From Oscillospiraceae bacterium (lineage in GTDB: Bacteria; Bacillota_A; Clostridia; Saccharofermentanales; Saccharofermentanaceae): 24,121 bases of DNA. Position 1 is the stretch's first letter; each line of letters begins with the position of its first letter. Position numbers and translations under genes: made by a program. Shown here piece after piece: positions 14,624 through 22,964 of the stretch. The stretch is taken from contig CADAXO010000055.1 in assembly GCA_902791885.1 (NCBI GenBank), forward strand, positions 1 through 24,121, written 5' to 3'. Below the pieces are notes generated by a model. The model ran no database searches, had not been told where the DNA came from, and worked only from the letters and a program-made list of their open reading frames with translations.

Positions 14624-16111
14624 ATGGCAGGCTCCATAAAGTACAAGTCGGTATCTACTGATTTTGCCGTATTCCTGAATACATTTCTGATAATAAGCAC
14701 GGTAATAGTTTTTGCTGTGCTTGTTTTTATTTCGTATATGAACATCAGCAATGAGTTCATGAATAACTCGATGTCTGACGGCGCGAGTGTGCTTGCTGAT
14801 GCCGTACATGATGTAGTGCTTATTAGCGATGCTTATGAGGATGAGAAGACAAGAGAAGATCTTATCGATATCTACCTTCGCTCCAATATAATATCGGATA
14901 ATGGTGCTATCTTCTTTACCTATTCCGACGGTACAATAAAATACAGTAATTCATATCCGCTGATAATGACGGATGTAAACTCGGTAATCACTTCATCCAT
15001 AGCCGCGGTAAATGTAAATCCCGGTGAGATCTATCAGGCTTATAACAATGTAACCGCAATGAAGGCTCAGGTCATATCGGCCTGTAAGGTCAGCGATACG
15101 GGACTTTATGCGATCGCTGTATCCGAGGTGGATCTAAGATCTTTCATAGGTGGATATATGAACATCTTCCTTTATCCGATCCTCGTATCGATGGTTGCCG
15201 CGATTGCCCTGTTTATCGGATTTACGGGCCTTACCATAAGACCTTTAAGAGAGATATCCAAGACGATGTCGAAGGTAGCGGCAGGTGATCTTTCCGCCAG
15301 AGTCGACAAGAAATATACGAAGATCGGCGACAGTACCGGAATGCTTACTTTGTCATCCGACCTTACCGAACTTGCAAGAAACGTTAATGATATGATCGAG
15401 GACCTCGAGAACCAGGAGAATGACAGATCGATGTTCATTTCATCGGTCGCTCACGATATCAGAACGCCTCTGACATCCATTAACGGCTTCGTTACCGCCA
15501 TGATGGACGGTACGATCCCTCCTGAACTTTACGATAAGTACCTGATGAGGATCAAATCCGAAGTCGACAGAATAAGAAGCCTCGTTGTTTCCATGACGGA
15601 AGCGTCATCGCTTTCGAATGTATCGCCCGATCTTATGGATTCATTCGACCTCAAGGAGGCATGTGATGACATGATCGCCGACCTCGAGCCTCAGCTTAGA
15701 GCCAAGAGCATTACGGCAGAGACGAGGATCAATCCGGAGGGCGGAACAGAGGTCTACGGTGAGATCCAATTACTGTGCAGAGTACTGTTTAACATTGTTA
15801 CAAACGCAATAAAATTCACGCCTGACGGGGGTAAGATCATTATCTCCTCGAATTACGACAGAAAGCAGAATGTGCGCATGATATCTGTCGAAGATTCGGG
15901 TCCCGGCGTTGAACCTGATAAGAGAAACAGGGTTTTCGAGAGCTTCTACAAGGCCGATCCTTCACGTAAGCAGGAGGGCTTCGGTCTGGGACTTTATATC
16001 TGTAAGCAGATCCTGATGGGCCACGAGCAGAATATCTGGCTTGATGAGAGCCCGGAACTCGGCGGCGCGATGTTTGTATTCTCATTCCCTGTCCCTCCCA
16101 AGAAGGATTGA
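14624..16111 (+). CDS. Membrane-bound sensor histidine kinase (HAMP, HisKA, HATPase)
   Basis: Cognate kinase of the preceding regulator by adjacency. The 495 residues contain one membrane helix (about 13-37), an extracytoplasmic sensor region of about 140 residues, and a second helix (about 180-205). HAMP follows (LTIRPLREISKTMSKVAAGDLSARV). The dimerisation domain has the phosphoacceptor H277 in SSVAHDIRTPLTSI. The ATPase domain shows N-box NIVTNAIKFTPDGG, G1 VEDSGPGVEPDKRNRVFESF and G2 GFGLGLYICKQI. The sensor region resembles the dCache/PAS-like folds of Gram-positive kinases, but the ligand is unknown. The ribosome binding site before the ATG is weak, consistent with coupling to the regulator (2-base gap). 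Confidence 0.93.
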   Translation: MAGSIKYKSVSTDFAVFLNTFLIISTVIVFAVLVFISYMNISNEFMNNSMSDGASVLADAVHDVVLISDAYEDEKTREDLIDIYLRSNIISDNGAIFFTYSDGTIKYSNSYPLIMTDVNSVITSSIAAVNVNPGEIYQAYNNVTAMKAQVISACKVSDTGLYAIAVSEVDLRSFIGGYMNIFLYPILVSMVAAIALFIGFTGLTIRPLREISKTMSKVAAGDLSARVDKKYTKIGDSTGMLTLSSDLTELARNVNDMIEDLENQENDRSMFISSVAHDIRTPLTSINGFVTAMMDGTIPPELYDKYLMRIKSEVDRIRSLVVSMTEASSLSNVSPDLMDSFDLKEACDDMIADLEPQLRAKSITAETRINPEGGTEVYGEIQLLCRVLFNIVTNAIKFTPDGGKIIISSNYDRKQNVRMISVEDSGPGVEPDKRNRVFESFYKADPSRKQEGFGLGLYICKQILMGHEQNIWLDESPELGGAMFVFSFPVPPKKD

Positions 16112-16113
16112 TT

Positions 16114-16749
16114 ATGGGAAAGATCAGTAAAAAAGAACTTGCTGACCTTACATGGAAGGCCTTGTCTCAGGCTTTCCCCGATTCCGAATGCTCGCTTGAA
16201 AGAGATCTTCCTGAGCGCCTTGCCATAAGGGGGATACTCTCGGCTCAGTGTACTGATGTGAGAGTCAATATCACGGCGCGTGAGTTATTTGATGTGTGCC
16301 CGAAGCCGGAGGACATTGTAAGCCTACCCGAAGAAGATCTAATAAGCATCATTAAGCCTTGCGGGCTTTATAGATCAAAGGCGAAGTCGATCAAGACTTT
16401 CGCTGGGCTTTACTGCGGAGAATGGGGCGGCAGGGTGCCTCAGGATGTTGAAGCTTTGATGGTATGTCCCGGCGTCGGAAAGAAGATCGCGAACCTCATC
16501 GTAGGCGAGGTCTACGGTATACCCGCAGTAGTCGTGGATACGCACTGCAAGCGCGTTATGAAGCGCATCGGAATTACTGATAATGACGACCCTTTGAAGG
16601 TCGAGGCTGATATCATTAAGGTCTTTCCCGAAGATACATGGATAGCATTGGGACACAAGGCGGTGGAGCTTGGAAGAACGTACTGTCTTGCAAGAAATCC
16701 GAAGTGTACTGAATGTCCTCTTAATTCATTTTGCAGGGAGAACGCATGA
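16114..16749 (+). CDS. nth: Endonuclease III (base-excision DNA glycosylase/AP lyase)
   Basis: Removes oxidised pyrimidines and nicks abasic sites. The 211 residues show the helix-hairpin-helix CPGVGKKIANLIV with catalytic K124, and the catalytic aspartate D142 in VVDTHCKRVMKR. The 18-residue spacing equals that of the E. coli K120/D138 pair. The C-terminal 4Fe-4S loop has the C-x6-C-x2-C-x5-C pattern (CLARNPKCTECPLNSFC). The ATG at 16114 follows AGAAGGA by 6 bases; a TTG at 16108 would overlap the kinase end but is less well placed. It ends in a 4-base ATGA overlap with recG, making a repair pair. MutY is excluded by length and the lack of a Nudix-like C-terminal domain. Confidence 0.97.
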   Translation: MGKISKKELADLTWKALSQAFPDSECSLERDLPERLAIRGILSAQCTDVRVNITARELFDVCPKPEDIVSLPEEDLISIIKPCGLYRSKAKSIKTFAGLYCGEWGGRVPQDVEALMVCPGVGKKIANLIVGEVYGIPAVVVDTHCKRVMKRIGITDNDDPLKVEADIIKVFPEDTWIALGHKAVELGRTYCLARNPKCTECPLNSFCRENA

Positions 16750-18911
16750 CCGCGGCTAAAGTGACATTGGGAAGCCCTGTAACGGCTCTTTACGGCATCG
16801 GTCCCGAGGCTGCGCGTAAGCTTGCAAAACTCGAGATAATGACCGTTTACGACCTTCTCGCATTCATACCAAGACGCTATAACGACTGGTCCGATGTGGG
16901 AAGGATAGACGGGTGTGAGGAAGGTAAGGAGATAAGTTTCCTCGGCACCGTGACGACTGCACCTGTTAAGAAGGGCTTTAAGAAGCAGTCTCCCGTATCA
17001 TTCTTCGTAAGCGACGGCACGGGAAGGATAGAGCTTTCTTACTTCAACGCGCCTTATATCATGGATAAGTTTATGGTGGGTGATAAGATCTTCGTTCACG
17101 GCAAGGTCGACTACTACGGAATGCGTGCGCAGATCGTAAATCCTTTCTGCGAGAAGGCCGAAACGGCGGATGAGTTAAGGCTTGTAAGACCTGTATATCA
17201 TCTTACGGCAGGCATAACTTCCAACATGATAAATAAGTGGGCGCTGACTGCATTAAAGCTCGTGAAAGACCAGATCCCCGACATCATTCCGGCATCTCTT
17301 CGTGAGCGCGAGAATCTTTGCAGCGTAACTGAAGCTTATACGTTCGTACACGCGCCTTCATCAATCGAGGAAGCGGCGCAGGGCAGAAGAAGGATCGCAT
17401 ATGAGGAGCTGATCCTCCTCGGCATCGGAATGAAGTATTTCATGGCAACGGGAGGTCCTGATGAAGTCGCTCCTGTCGTCGTTCCTCCTGCAGGTTCACT
17501 GTCGCCTGAAGCGGCGTTAAGATGGAAGACTGTCATCGGTAACCTGGGCTTTAAGCTGACGGGGGACCAGAAGAAAACGATCGCTGACATACAGCATGAC
17601 CTTCAAAGCAGTAAGCCCATGAACCGTCTGGTTCAAGGTGACGTTGGTTCGGGTAAGACCGCTGTCGCGATACTTGCGATGGCTATGACTGCGATAATGG
17701 GAAAACAGTCGGTTCTTCTCGCTCCGACTTCGGTTCTTGCCAAGCAGCATTACGATTCGGCAATGTCTCTTCTTAAAGGCTCCGGCATCAATGTCGCGCT
17801 TCTTCTCGGCAAGACCAAGGCATCGCTCAAAAAAGAGATCAAAGAGCAGCTTCGCGAGGGCGAGGCTTCGGTCATCATCGGCACGCATGCGGTGCTTACT
17901 GATGACGTTAAATATAATGACCTGTCACTTGTTATCGCAGACGAGCAGCACAGATTCGGTGTTAAGCAGCGTGAGAAACTTCTCATCTCGAGAGACGGAT
18001 CCGACGGCATCAATGCTGTGCATAATCTTGTCATGACGGCTACCCCGATCCCGCGTACTCTTGCGATGGTCATCTACGGTGACATGGCAACTTCCGTGAT
18101 CCGTGAGAAGCCTGCGGGACGTAAGGAGATAAGCACACACTTCCTTCCTTACACGGACGGGGACGACATCTATAACGTGCTCCTGGCAAAACTTCGAAAA
18201 GGAGAACAGGCATATATCGTATGCCCGAGAATAGAAGACGATTCGGAGGTCCTGGCATCGGACGAGTATTACTTCGATGATCTGTTCTTAGAGGAGAATG
18301 ACAAGGTCGAAGCGGTAAGCGTCAAAGCGATGAAAAAGAGACTTGATGATCACGGTATCACTGATAAATACGAGTCCGCGGTCATGTACGGTTCTATGAA
18401 GGAATCTTTGAAGCTTGAAGTTATGGAAAGATTCTTAAGCGGTGAGATCAAGATATTGATCTCCACCACTGTCATCGAGGTCGGCGTCAATAATCCGAAT
18501 GCAACGATGATGATGATAATGAATGCCGAAAGATTCGGTCTGTCCACTTTGCATCAGTTAAGAGGCCGTGTCGGCAGAGGCGATAAGCAGTCTTATTGCG
18601 TACTGTGTTCAGACTCGAAGACCGAGCTTGCGTTATCAAGGATGAAGCTTATGTGCGAGTGCTCGGACGGATTCGAGCTTGCGGGCAAGGACCTTGAGCT
18701 TCGAGGCCCGGGAGACTTCTTCGGAACCCGCCAGCACGGTATCCCGACGCTTCGTGCCGCGAACCTTTTTACCGATGCGCCGCTTGCCAAGACAGCGTGC
18801 GATGAGGTAAATCAGATTTTCGAGCGGGGCGGAAAGGAAGCTTCGGATCTTATGGCAAACATAGGCAGCATGTTCAGGTTAAGATTCCAGGATAAGATGG
18901 GGACACTTTAA
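16746..18911 (+). CDS. recG: ATP-dependent DNA helicase RecG
   Basis: Branched-DNA helicase that reverses stalled forks and processes recombination intermediates. The 721 residues include the wedge/OB domain (about 50-150, ISFLGTVTTAPVKKG, VSFFVSDGTGRIELSYFN), and Walker A GDVGSGKTA with K304. The helicase motif DEQHRFGVKQR (from D399) is the RecG-specific version of DExH. TATPIPRTLAM, the second helicase domain with STTVIEVGVNNPNA and QLRGRVGRGDKQSYC, and the TRG-like end GPGDFFGTRQHG follow. The ATG at 16746 lies on the nth stop with AGGGAG 5-6 bases upstream; a TTG at 16731 is a less likely start. The stop shares a base with rsmD (TAATG). Confidence 0.97.
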   Translation: MTAAKVTLGSPVTALYGIGPEAARKLAKLEIMTVYDLLAFIPRRYNDWSDVGRIDGCEEGKEISFLGTVTTAPVKKGFKKQSPVSFFVSDGTGRIELSYFNAPYIMDKFMVGDKIFVHGKVDYYGMRAQIVNPFCEKAETADELRLVRPVYHLTAGITSNMINKWALTALKLVKDQIPDIIPASLRERENLCSVTEAYTFVHAPSSIEEAAQGRRRIAYEELILLGIGMKYFMATGGPDEVAPVVVPPAGSLSPEAALRWKTVIGNLGFKLTGDQKKTIADIQHDLQSSKPMNRLVQGDVGSGKTAVAILAMAMTAIMGKQSVLLAPTSVLAKQHYDSAMSLLKGSGINVALLLGKTKASLKKEIKEQLREGEASVIIGTHAVLTDDVKYNDLSLVIADEQHRFGVKQREKLLISRDGSDGINAVHNLVMTATPIPRTLAMVIYGDMATSVIREKPAGRKEISTHFLPYTDGDDIYNVLLAKLRKGEQAYIVCPRIEDDSEVLASDEYYFDDLFLEENDKVEAVSVKAMKKRLDDHGITDKYESAVMYGSMKESLKLEVMERFLSGEIKILISTTVIEVGVNNPNATMMMIMNAERFGLSTLHQLRGRVGRGDKQSYCVLCSDSKTELALSRMKLMCECSDGFELAGKDLELRGPGDFFGTRQHGIPTLRAANLFTDAPLAKTACDEVNQIFERGGKEASDLMANIGSMFRLRFQDKMGTL

Positions 18912-19483
18912 TGCCAAGAGTAGTATCGGGAAAGTTCAGAGGTATAATCCTCGACGCTCCTAAGGGAGACAACACAAGGCCTACGGGAGACAAGGTCAAG
19001 GAGGCGCTGTTCTCCATATTGCAGACCCGTATACCGGGATGTGATTTTATAGATCTTTTCGCAGGCACGGGAGGCATCGGAATAGAGGCTTTAAGCCGCG
19101 GTGCTAATTCTGTCGTGCTAGTTGAGAAGGCGGGACAGGCGTGCGGGGTAATAAAGGGTAACCTTAATAAAATAAGGCTTGATGAGGACGATGACATCAA
19201 GCTTATGAAGGCGGGGTATGATGCTGCGCTTATGGCGCTTGCGGAAGAGGGAAGAAAGTTCGACATAATATTCATGGACCCTCCTTACCGCATGGCACAG
19301 AAGACCGCGGAGACGGCAGCGAAGATAATACTCGAGAAGGATCTTCTTAATGATGACGGGCTCTTTATAGTGGAGCATTCATCGGAATTGCCGTTTGTAA
19401 CAGATGTAATGAACATGAAACTCAATCGTTCTTGCAGGTACGGGTTGGCAATGATAACATTCTTCTCGAAGTATGATAACTAG
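18911..19483 (+). CDS. rsmD: 16S rRNA (guanine(966)-N2)-methyltransferase RsmD
   Basis: SAM-dependent N2-guanine methyltransferase acting on G966 of 16S rRNA. The 190 residues have the RsmD opening VVSGKFRGIIL, RPTGDKVKEALFSIL, the SAM loop DLFAGTGGIGIEALSRGA, the acidic end of beta-2 VLVEK, and the catalytic DPPY motif in IIFMDPPYRM. It is directly coupled to recG (TAATG) and sits 14 bases before coaD, the rsmD-coaD order common in many bacteria. No anomalies. Confidence 0.96.
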   Translation: MPRVVSGKFRGIILDAPKGDNTRPTGDKVKEALFSILQTRIPGCDFIDLFAGTGGIGIEALSRGANSVVLVEKAGQACGVIKGNLNKIRLDEDDDIKLMKAGYDAALMALAEEGRKFDIIFMDPPYRMAQKTAETAAKIILEKDLLNDDGLFIVEHSSELPFVTDVMNMKLNRSCRYGLAMITFFSKYDN

Positions 19484-19497
19484 GTGGAGGAAAGTAA

Positions 19498-19986
19498 TTG
19501 GTTTCACTTCTTTTCCCCGGAAGTTTTGATCCTTTCACAAAGGGTCACAGAGACATCGCCAAGAGAGCGGCGAAGCTTTGTGACAAGCTTTATGTCGTCG
19601 TTATGAACAACACATCGAAAAGTAATGTCTTTACTCTTGATGAGCGTGTAGCGATGGCAAAGAAGGTTCTCGGAAGCTGTACTAACATAGAAGTTATCGG
19701 CAGTGACGGTCTTCTTGTTGACATCTTCAAAGACTTGGGTTGTAATGCAGTTGTGAGAGGTATCAGATCTGAGACAGACTTCAGATACGAAGCAGAGATG
19801 GCACTTGCCAACAAGATGCTGTATCCTTCTTATGATGTAACGCTCCTGCCTTGCCGCGACGATCTGTCGCTTATAAGCTCGAGCATAGTAAAGGAAGTCG
19901 GTTCCTTAGGCGGAGATATCTCCGGGATGATACCGGCTGAGATAGTAAACGAAGTAACAGAGAGATTAAGGAAAGGCAGGAATTAA
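19498..19986 (+). CDS. coaD: Phosphopantetheine adenylyltransferase CoaD
   Basis: Catalyses the fourth step of CoA synthesis, 4'-phosphopantetheine plus ATP to dephospho-CoA. The 162 residues match the family length. The nucleotidyltransferase motif is GSFDPFTKGH (TxGH). VVRGIRSETDFRYE and the C-terminal SLISSSIVKEV follow; the latter is the usual ISSTxxRE with Ser for Thr and Lys for Arg, a conservative variation. The start is TTG at 19498, since GGTGGAGG lies 7 bases upstream and no ATG or GTG is available nearby in frame. Confidence 0.96.
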   Translation: MVSLLFPGSFDPFTKGHRDIAKRAAKLCDKLYVVVMNNTSKSNVFTLDERVAMAKKVLGSCTNIEVIGSDGLLVDIFKDLGCNAVVRGIRSETDFRYEAEMALANKMLYPSYDVTLLPCRDDLSLISSSIVKEVGSLGGDISGMIPAEIVNEVTERLRKGRN

Positions 19987-19988
19987 GC

Positions 19989-20495
19989 ATGGACAACAGT
20001 AATTACGGGCAGACACCCGCACAGCGTAAGGTGGAAAGATATGATCTTATCAGCAACATCAACGATATGATCGAGACTTTACGTGCAGCAAGCGGAGTAC
20101 CTTTCTCTTCCAACTGTGCTGTAGACCGTAACGATATGATCGCTTCCTTGGAGGAACTTAAGAATCATCTCCCCGCATCGATTGCTCAGAGCAACGACAT
20201 CGTCGTAAGAGCTCAGGAGATCATCACAACTGCCCGAGAGAAGAGCAAGAAGATCATCGACGATGCCAACCGTCAGTACGCTTCAAAGGTTAATGATCAC
20301 GAGATCACAAGAGGCGCAAGAGACGAGGCTGACAATATCCTTGCAGCTGCCGAGAACCAGGCTGATGAGCTTCGTAAGAGTGCTCACATCTATGTTAAGC
20401 AGCTCCTTTCCGATGCCAACAACACATTGTCTGAGAGCATCGCCAAGATTCAGACTAATCTTTCTGAGATCGACACAACTATCGATTCAATGTAA
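19989..20495 (+). CDS. Small coiled-coil protein of unknown function
   Basis: The 168 residues are soluble and almost entirely helical, with a long charged coiled coil (about 70-165) rich in A, E, D, K and N and with heptad spacing, such as VRAQEIITTAREKSKKIIDDAN. The N-terminal 60 residues carry ERYDLISNINDMIETLR and NDMIASLEELKNHLP. It resembles proteins often annotated as ATPase or ATP synthase subunit B/H-like in Clostridia, and loosely the DivIVA/SepF class, but no catalytic motif or membrane helix is present. It starts 3 bases after coaD and is the last gene before the terminator. A structural or scaffolding role is a guess. Confidence 0.8.
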   Translation: MDNSNYGQTPAQRKVERYDLISNINDMIETLRAASGVPFSSNCAVDRNDMIASLEELKNHLPASIAQSNDIVVRAQEIITTAREKSKKIIDDANRQYASKVNDHEITRGARDEADNILAAAENQADELRKSAHIYVKQLLSDANNTLSESIAKIQTNLSEIDTTIDSM

Positions 20496-20553
20496 TCATC
20501 TGTGAAGTAAGTCGCATAAGACTCACGCAACTTGACTCACAAAACACCGCGTT

Positions 20554-20590
20554 ACACCCGGAACAGTGCCTAGGTTCCGGGTGTTTAATA
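20554..20590 (+). terminator. Rho-independent terminator closing the dcw-to-coaD gene train
   Basis: ACACCCGGAAC (20554-20564) pairs perfectly with GTTCCGGGTGT (20574-20584) around a nine-base loop and is followed by TTTAATATT. This 11-bp GC-rich stem is the first convincing terminator after the mraZ promoter. The stretch 20496-20553 before it holds a GACTCAC direct repeat (20520-20526 and 20534-20540) and nothing else I recognise. Confidence 0.88.
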
Positions 20591-20595
20591 TTCGG

Positions 20596-20604
20596 TGTTA
20601 TAAT
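20596..20604 (+). promoter_or_regulatory. Extended -10 promoter for the permease-ATPase-DUF4276-hemW operon
   Basis: TGTTATAAT at 20596-20604 is a perfect extended -10 (TGn plus TATAAT), directly behind the terminator. No good -35 is found 17 bases upstream, which is tolerated when TGn is present. The start would be near 20611, giving a 30-base leader with the GGGAGG ribosome binding site at 20626-20631. Confidence 0.6.
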
Positions 20605-20641
20605 CTAAAGTGTATGTTATGTATCGGGAGGTTTTCTGATT

Positions 20642-21769
20642 TTGGATAACCGTAAAGCTAAGAGACTTTGGCGGCTTGAAGTTGCCGTTTTATGTACGAG
20701 TATCATCGTATTTATAATCCTTTGGAGGTTCCCCGAACTTTGGGCAGGTCTTAAAGTGTTCTTCGGATACTTCGAGACCATATTATTCGGCGGAGTTATC
20801 GCTTATATAGTTAATCCTCTTACCGAACTGTTCCTGAAGCTTTTCAGGAAGATCAAGAGTGAGAAATTAAGAAGCATACTTGCTATCTTCCTGTCGTTTG
20901 GTACCGTTATCGTACTTCTTGTATTCCTCCTGATCACGCTCGTTCCTCAGATCGTCAACAGTGTCGAGAGCCTGATCAAGAACTTCGACGGATATGTAGC
21001 GACATTGAATAACATGTTGAAGTCCTGGAGCCTTACCAAGAACAGGTTCGACTTATCAAGTATCATCGAGTCTTCGGAAGACTTATTAAAGACTCTGTCC
21101 GAATATATCTCTACGAATTCGGATAAGATCTTATCTGTATCAACCAATGTAGGTAAGACGATCCTTCAGTGGCTTATCGCAATAATTGTTGCTATCTATC
21201 TTGTAGCCGAGAAGCCTAAGGTAAAAAGCGGAATCAAAAGATTTCTTAAGGCCCTGCTTGATAAGGATAAGTTCGATAATGCCATCAGCATCCTGACCAA
21301 GTGCAATATGATCCTTACCCGCTATATCATATTCAGTCTTATCGATGCAGCGATCGTCGGAACGGTTAACTTTGTATTCATGATGATCATGGGTATGCAG
21401 AATGCGGCACTTGTCTCGATAGTTGTCGCAGCAACCAATCTGATCCCCACATTCGGTCCGTTCGTCGGTGCTGCTATCGGCGGATTCATAATCCTCATGA
21501 CAGATCCCGTGAAGGCTCTGATATTTATCGGCTTCACATTAGTCCTTCAGCTTATTGACGGTTATGTCCTCAAGCCTAAGATGTTCGGCGATACGTTCGG
21601 AGTATCGGGTCTTCTTATCGTCGCGGGCGTTATCGTCGGCGGAAGCATGTTCGGCGTAATCGGAATCCTTCTGGCGATCCCGGGTGTCGCGGTTCTCGAT
21701 TATATCTACAAGACATACATCATAACCGGATTGGAAAAACGGAGGAAAGAAAATGATTCTGGGCGTTAA
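20642..21769 (+). CDS. AI-2E family (UPF0118) membrane permease
   Basis: The 375-residue polytopic protein has an initial pair of helices (VAVLCTSIIVFIILW; FGYFETILFGGVIAYIVNPL), further helices at about 80-105 and 175-190, a soluble middle region, and a C-terminal helix cluster with NLIPTFGPFVGAAIGGF and DGYVLKPKMFGD. The last two are the family's signature stretches. Members are implicated in export of autoinducer-2, ions or unknown small molecules; substrate cannot be predicted here. The start is TTG at 20642, 10 bases after GGGAGG. The 3' end overlaps the following ATPase gene by 17 bases. Confidence 0.9.
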   Translation: MDNRKAKRLWRLEVAVLCTSIIVFIILWRFPELWAGLKVFFGYFETILFGGVIAYIVNPLTELFLKLFRKIKSEKLRSILAIFLSFGTVIVLLVFLLITLVPQIVNSVESLIKNFDGYVATLNNMLKSWSLTKNRFDLSSIIESSEDLLKTLSEYISTNSDKILSVSTNVGKTILQWLIAIIVAIYLVAEKPKVKSGIKRFLKALLDKDKFDNAISILTKCNMILTRYIIFSLIDAAIVGTVNFVFMMIMGMQNAALVSIVVAATNLIPTFGPFVGAAIGGFIILMTDPVKALIFIGFTLVLQLIDGYVLKPKMFGDTFGVSGLLIVAGVIVGGSMFGVIGILLAIPGVAVLDYIYKTYIITGLEKRRKENDSGR

Positions 21770-22964
21770 TATCAGAAACTTCGACGTATTTGATGATGAC
21801 ACCATAGGTCTTATGATAGAGGACTCCGCTCAGTATGCGGGAAAGTCGCTCTCCGAGAACGGAATAAGGCTCCGTAATCTTAACGCCCTTATCGGAAGAA
21901 ACAACACCGGTAAGAGTGCGTTCATAAGGGCTTTGTCGTTCGTTAAACGCTGTATATTATCCGACGTCGGCAAGGCTTCGACGACCGATAACCGCCCCGG
22001 ATTTATGAACCTTCTTATAGACACGGAAAAGCCTGCGGAATTTCGTATCTTCTTCAAGATTCAGGACGAGGAGACATCCGATTCGGATTACCTTCAGTAT
22101 GAACTCAAGATAGGTGCGAGCGAGACCGGAAGCCCGGTAATCATAGATGAGAAGGTTATAGCATCGGAAAAGAACGAAGACGGTAAGATCGAGATCCGTG
22201 AGATCATGGAGAATTCGGAAGATGCCAGAATGGTAAGCGACGAACGCGTAACCGCTCTTTCTTTGCTCGGAAGATTAAACGGCAGCGACACTCCTATCCG
22301 TCAGATATTCGATGAGATCTACGGCTGGTTCTTCTGCGCATTCTCAGCTGAAGAATCGTCCGATTATTTCTCTACGGGAAATGCACCTGGTGCGCATAAG
22401 CATCTTAATTCCGAAGGTTCGAATGTCGGAAATGTATTGGATTACATTAAGTCATTGGGAGATGATATCTACGACCGTCTGATCGACGATATCAACTCGA
22501 AGATCCCGACTCTTCATAAGAAGAAAAAGAATATCCCGCAGAACCTTCAGGGAAGTCCGGAGAAGCTTTTTAAGTATCTTCTTATGCTTCGTGATCCGGA
22601 ACCCAAGACTACGATATTTATTGAGACCCCGGACAGGGATCTTTATCACGATATGGTCGATGTGTTAGCTGATGAGATGAGAGATTTCACTCTCTTGAAT
22701 CCGTATTCGCAGATCATATTCTCGACTCATAATCCGTACATCGTTGAGACTATGTCCCCGAAGGAGATCTGGGTATTCTCGAGAGACTACGATGAAGAGA
22801 CGGAGGAGGAATCACCCGACGTTAAGATCACATGCGCGGGTTCCGATCCTGTTGTAACGGCTCTTTTTGAGCAGGGCGTGGGTATGGGTGCGATATGGTA
22901 CGGCGGACACCTCGACAGGGGCTCGAGCGAGTACGACGAAGAAGGCGTGAATAATGCACATTGA
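21753..22964 (+). CDS. AAA/ABC-type ATPase (OLD/AAA_21-like) partnered with a DUF4276 protein
   Basis: Soluble ATPase of 403 residues. An N-terminal beta strand leads to Walker A GRNNTGKSAF (48-57). A middle region of about 200 residues without clear family motifs follows. The C-terminal lobe has NLQGSPEKLFKYLLMLRDPEP where LSDGxxR usually stands. The expected Walker B/catalytic pair (IDEPE or IEEPE) reads FIETPD (E291, T292), so the catalytic glutamate is replaced by threonine. The H-loop STHNPY (324-329) is intact. This order matches SMC/ABC-like AAA_21 or AAA_15 ATPases of OLD, PARIS AriA and AbiLi type. GGAGG lies 6-8 bases before the ATG. It overlaps the permease gene by 17 bases and the DUF4276 gene by 11, implying a two-component complex. 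Function unproven. Confidence 0.85.
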   Translation: MILGVNIRNFDVFDDDTIGLMIEDSAQYAGKSLSENGIRLRNLNALIGRNNTGKSAFIRALSFVKRCILSDVGKASTTDNRPGFMNLLIDTEKPAEFRIFFKIQDEETSDSDYLQYELKIGASETGSPVIIDEKVIASEKNEDGKIEIREIMENSEDARMVSDERVTALSLLGRLNGSDTPIRQIFDEIYGWFFCAFSAEESSDYFSTGNAPGAHKHLNSEGSNVGNVLDYIKSLGDDIYDRLIDDINSKIPTLHKKKKNIPQNLQGSPEKLFKYLLMLRDPEPKTTIFIETPDRDLYHDMVDVLADEMRDFTLLNPYSQIIFSTHNPYIVETMSPKEIWVFSRDYDEETEEESPDVKITCAGSDPVVTALFEQGVGMGAIWYGGHLDRGSSEYDEEGVNNAH

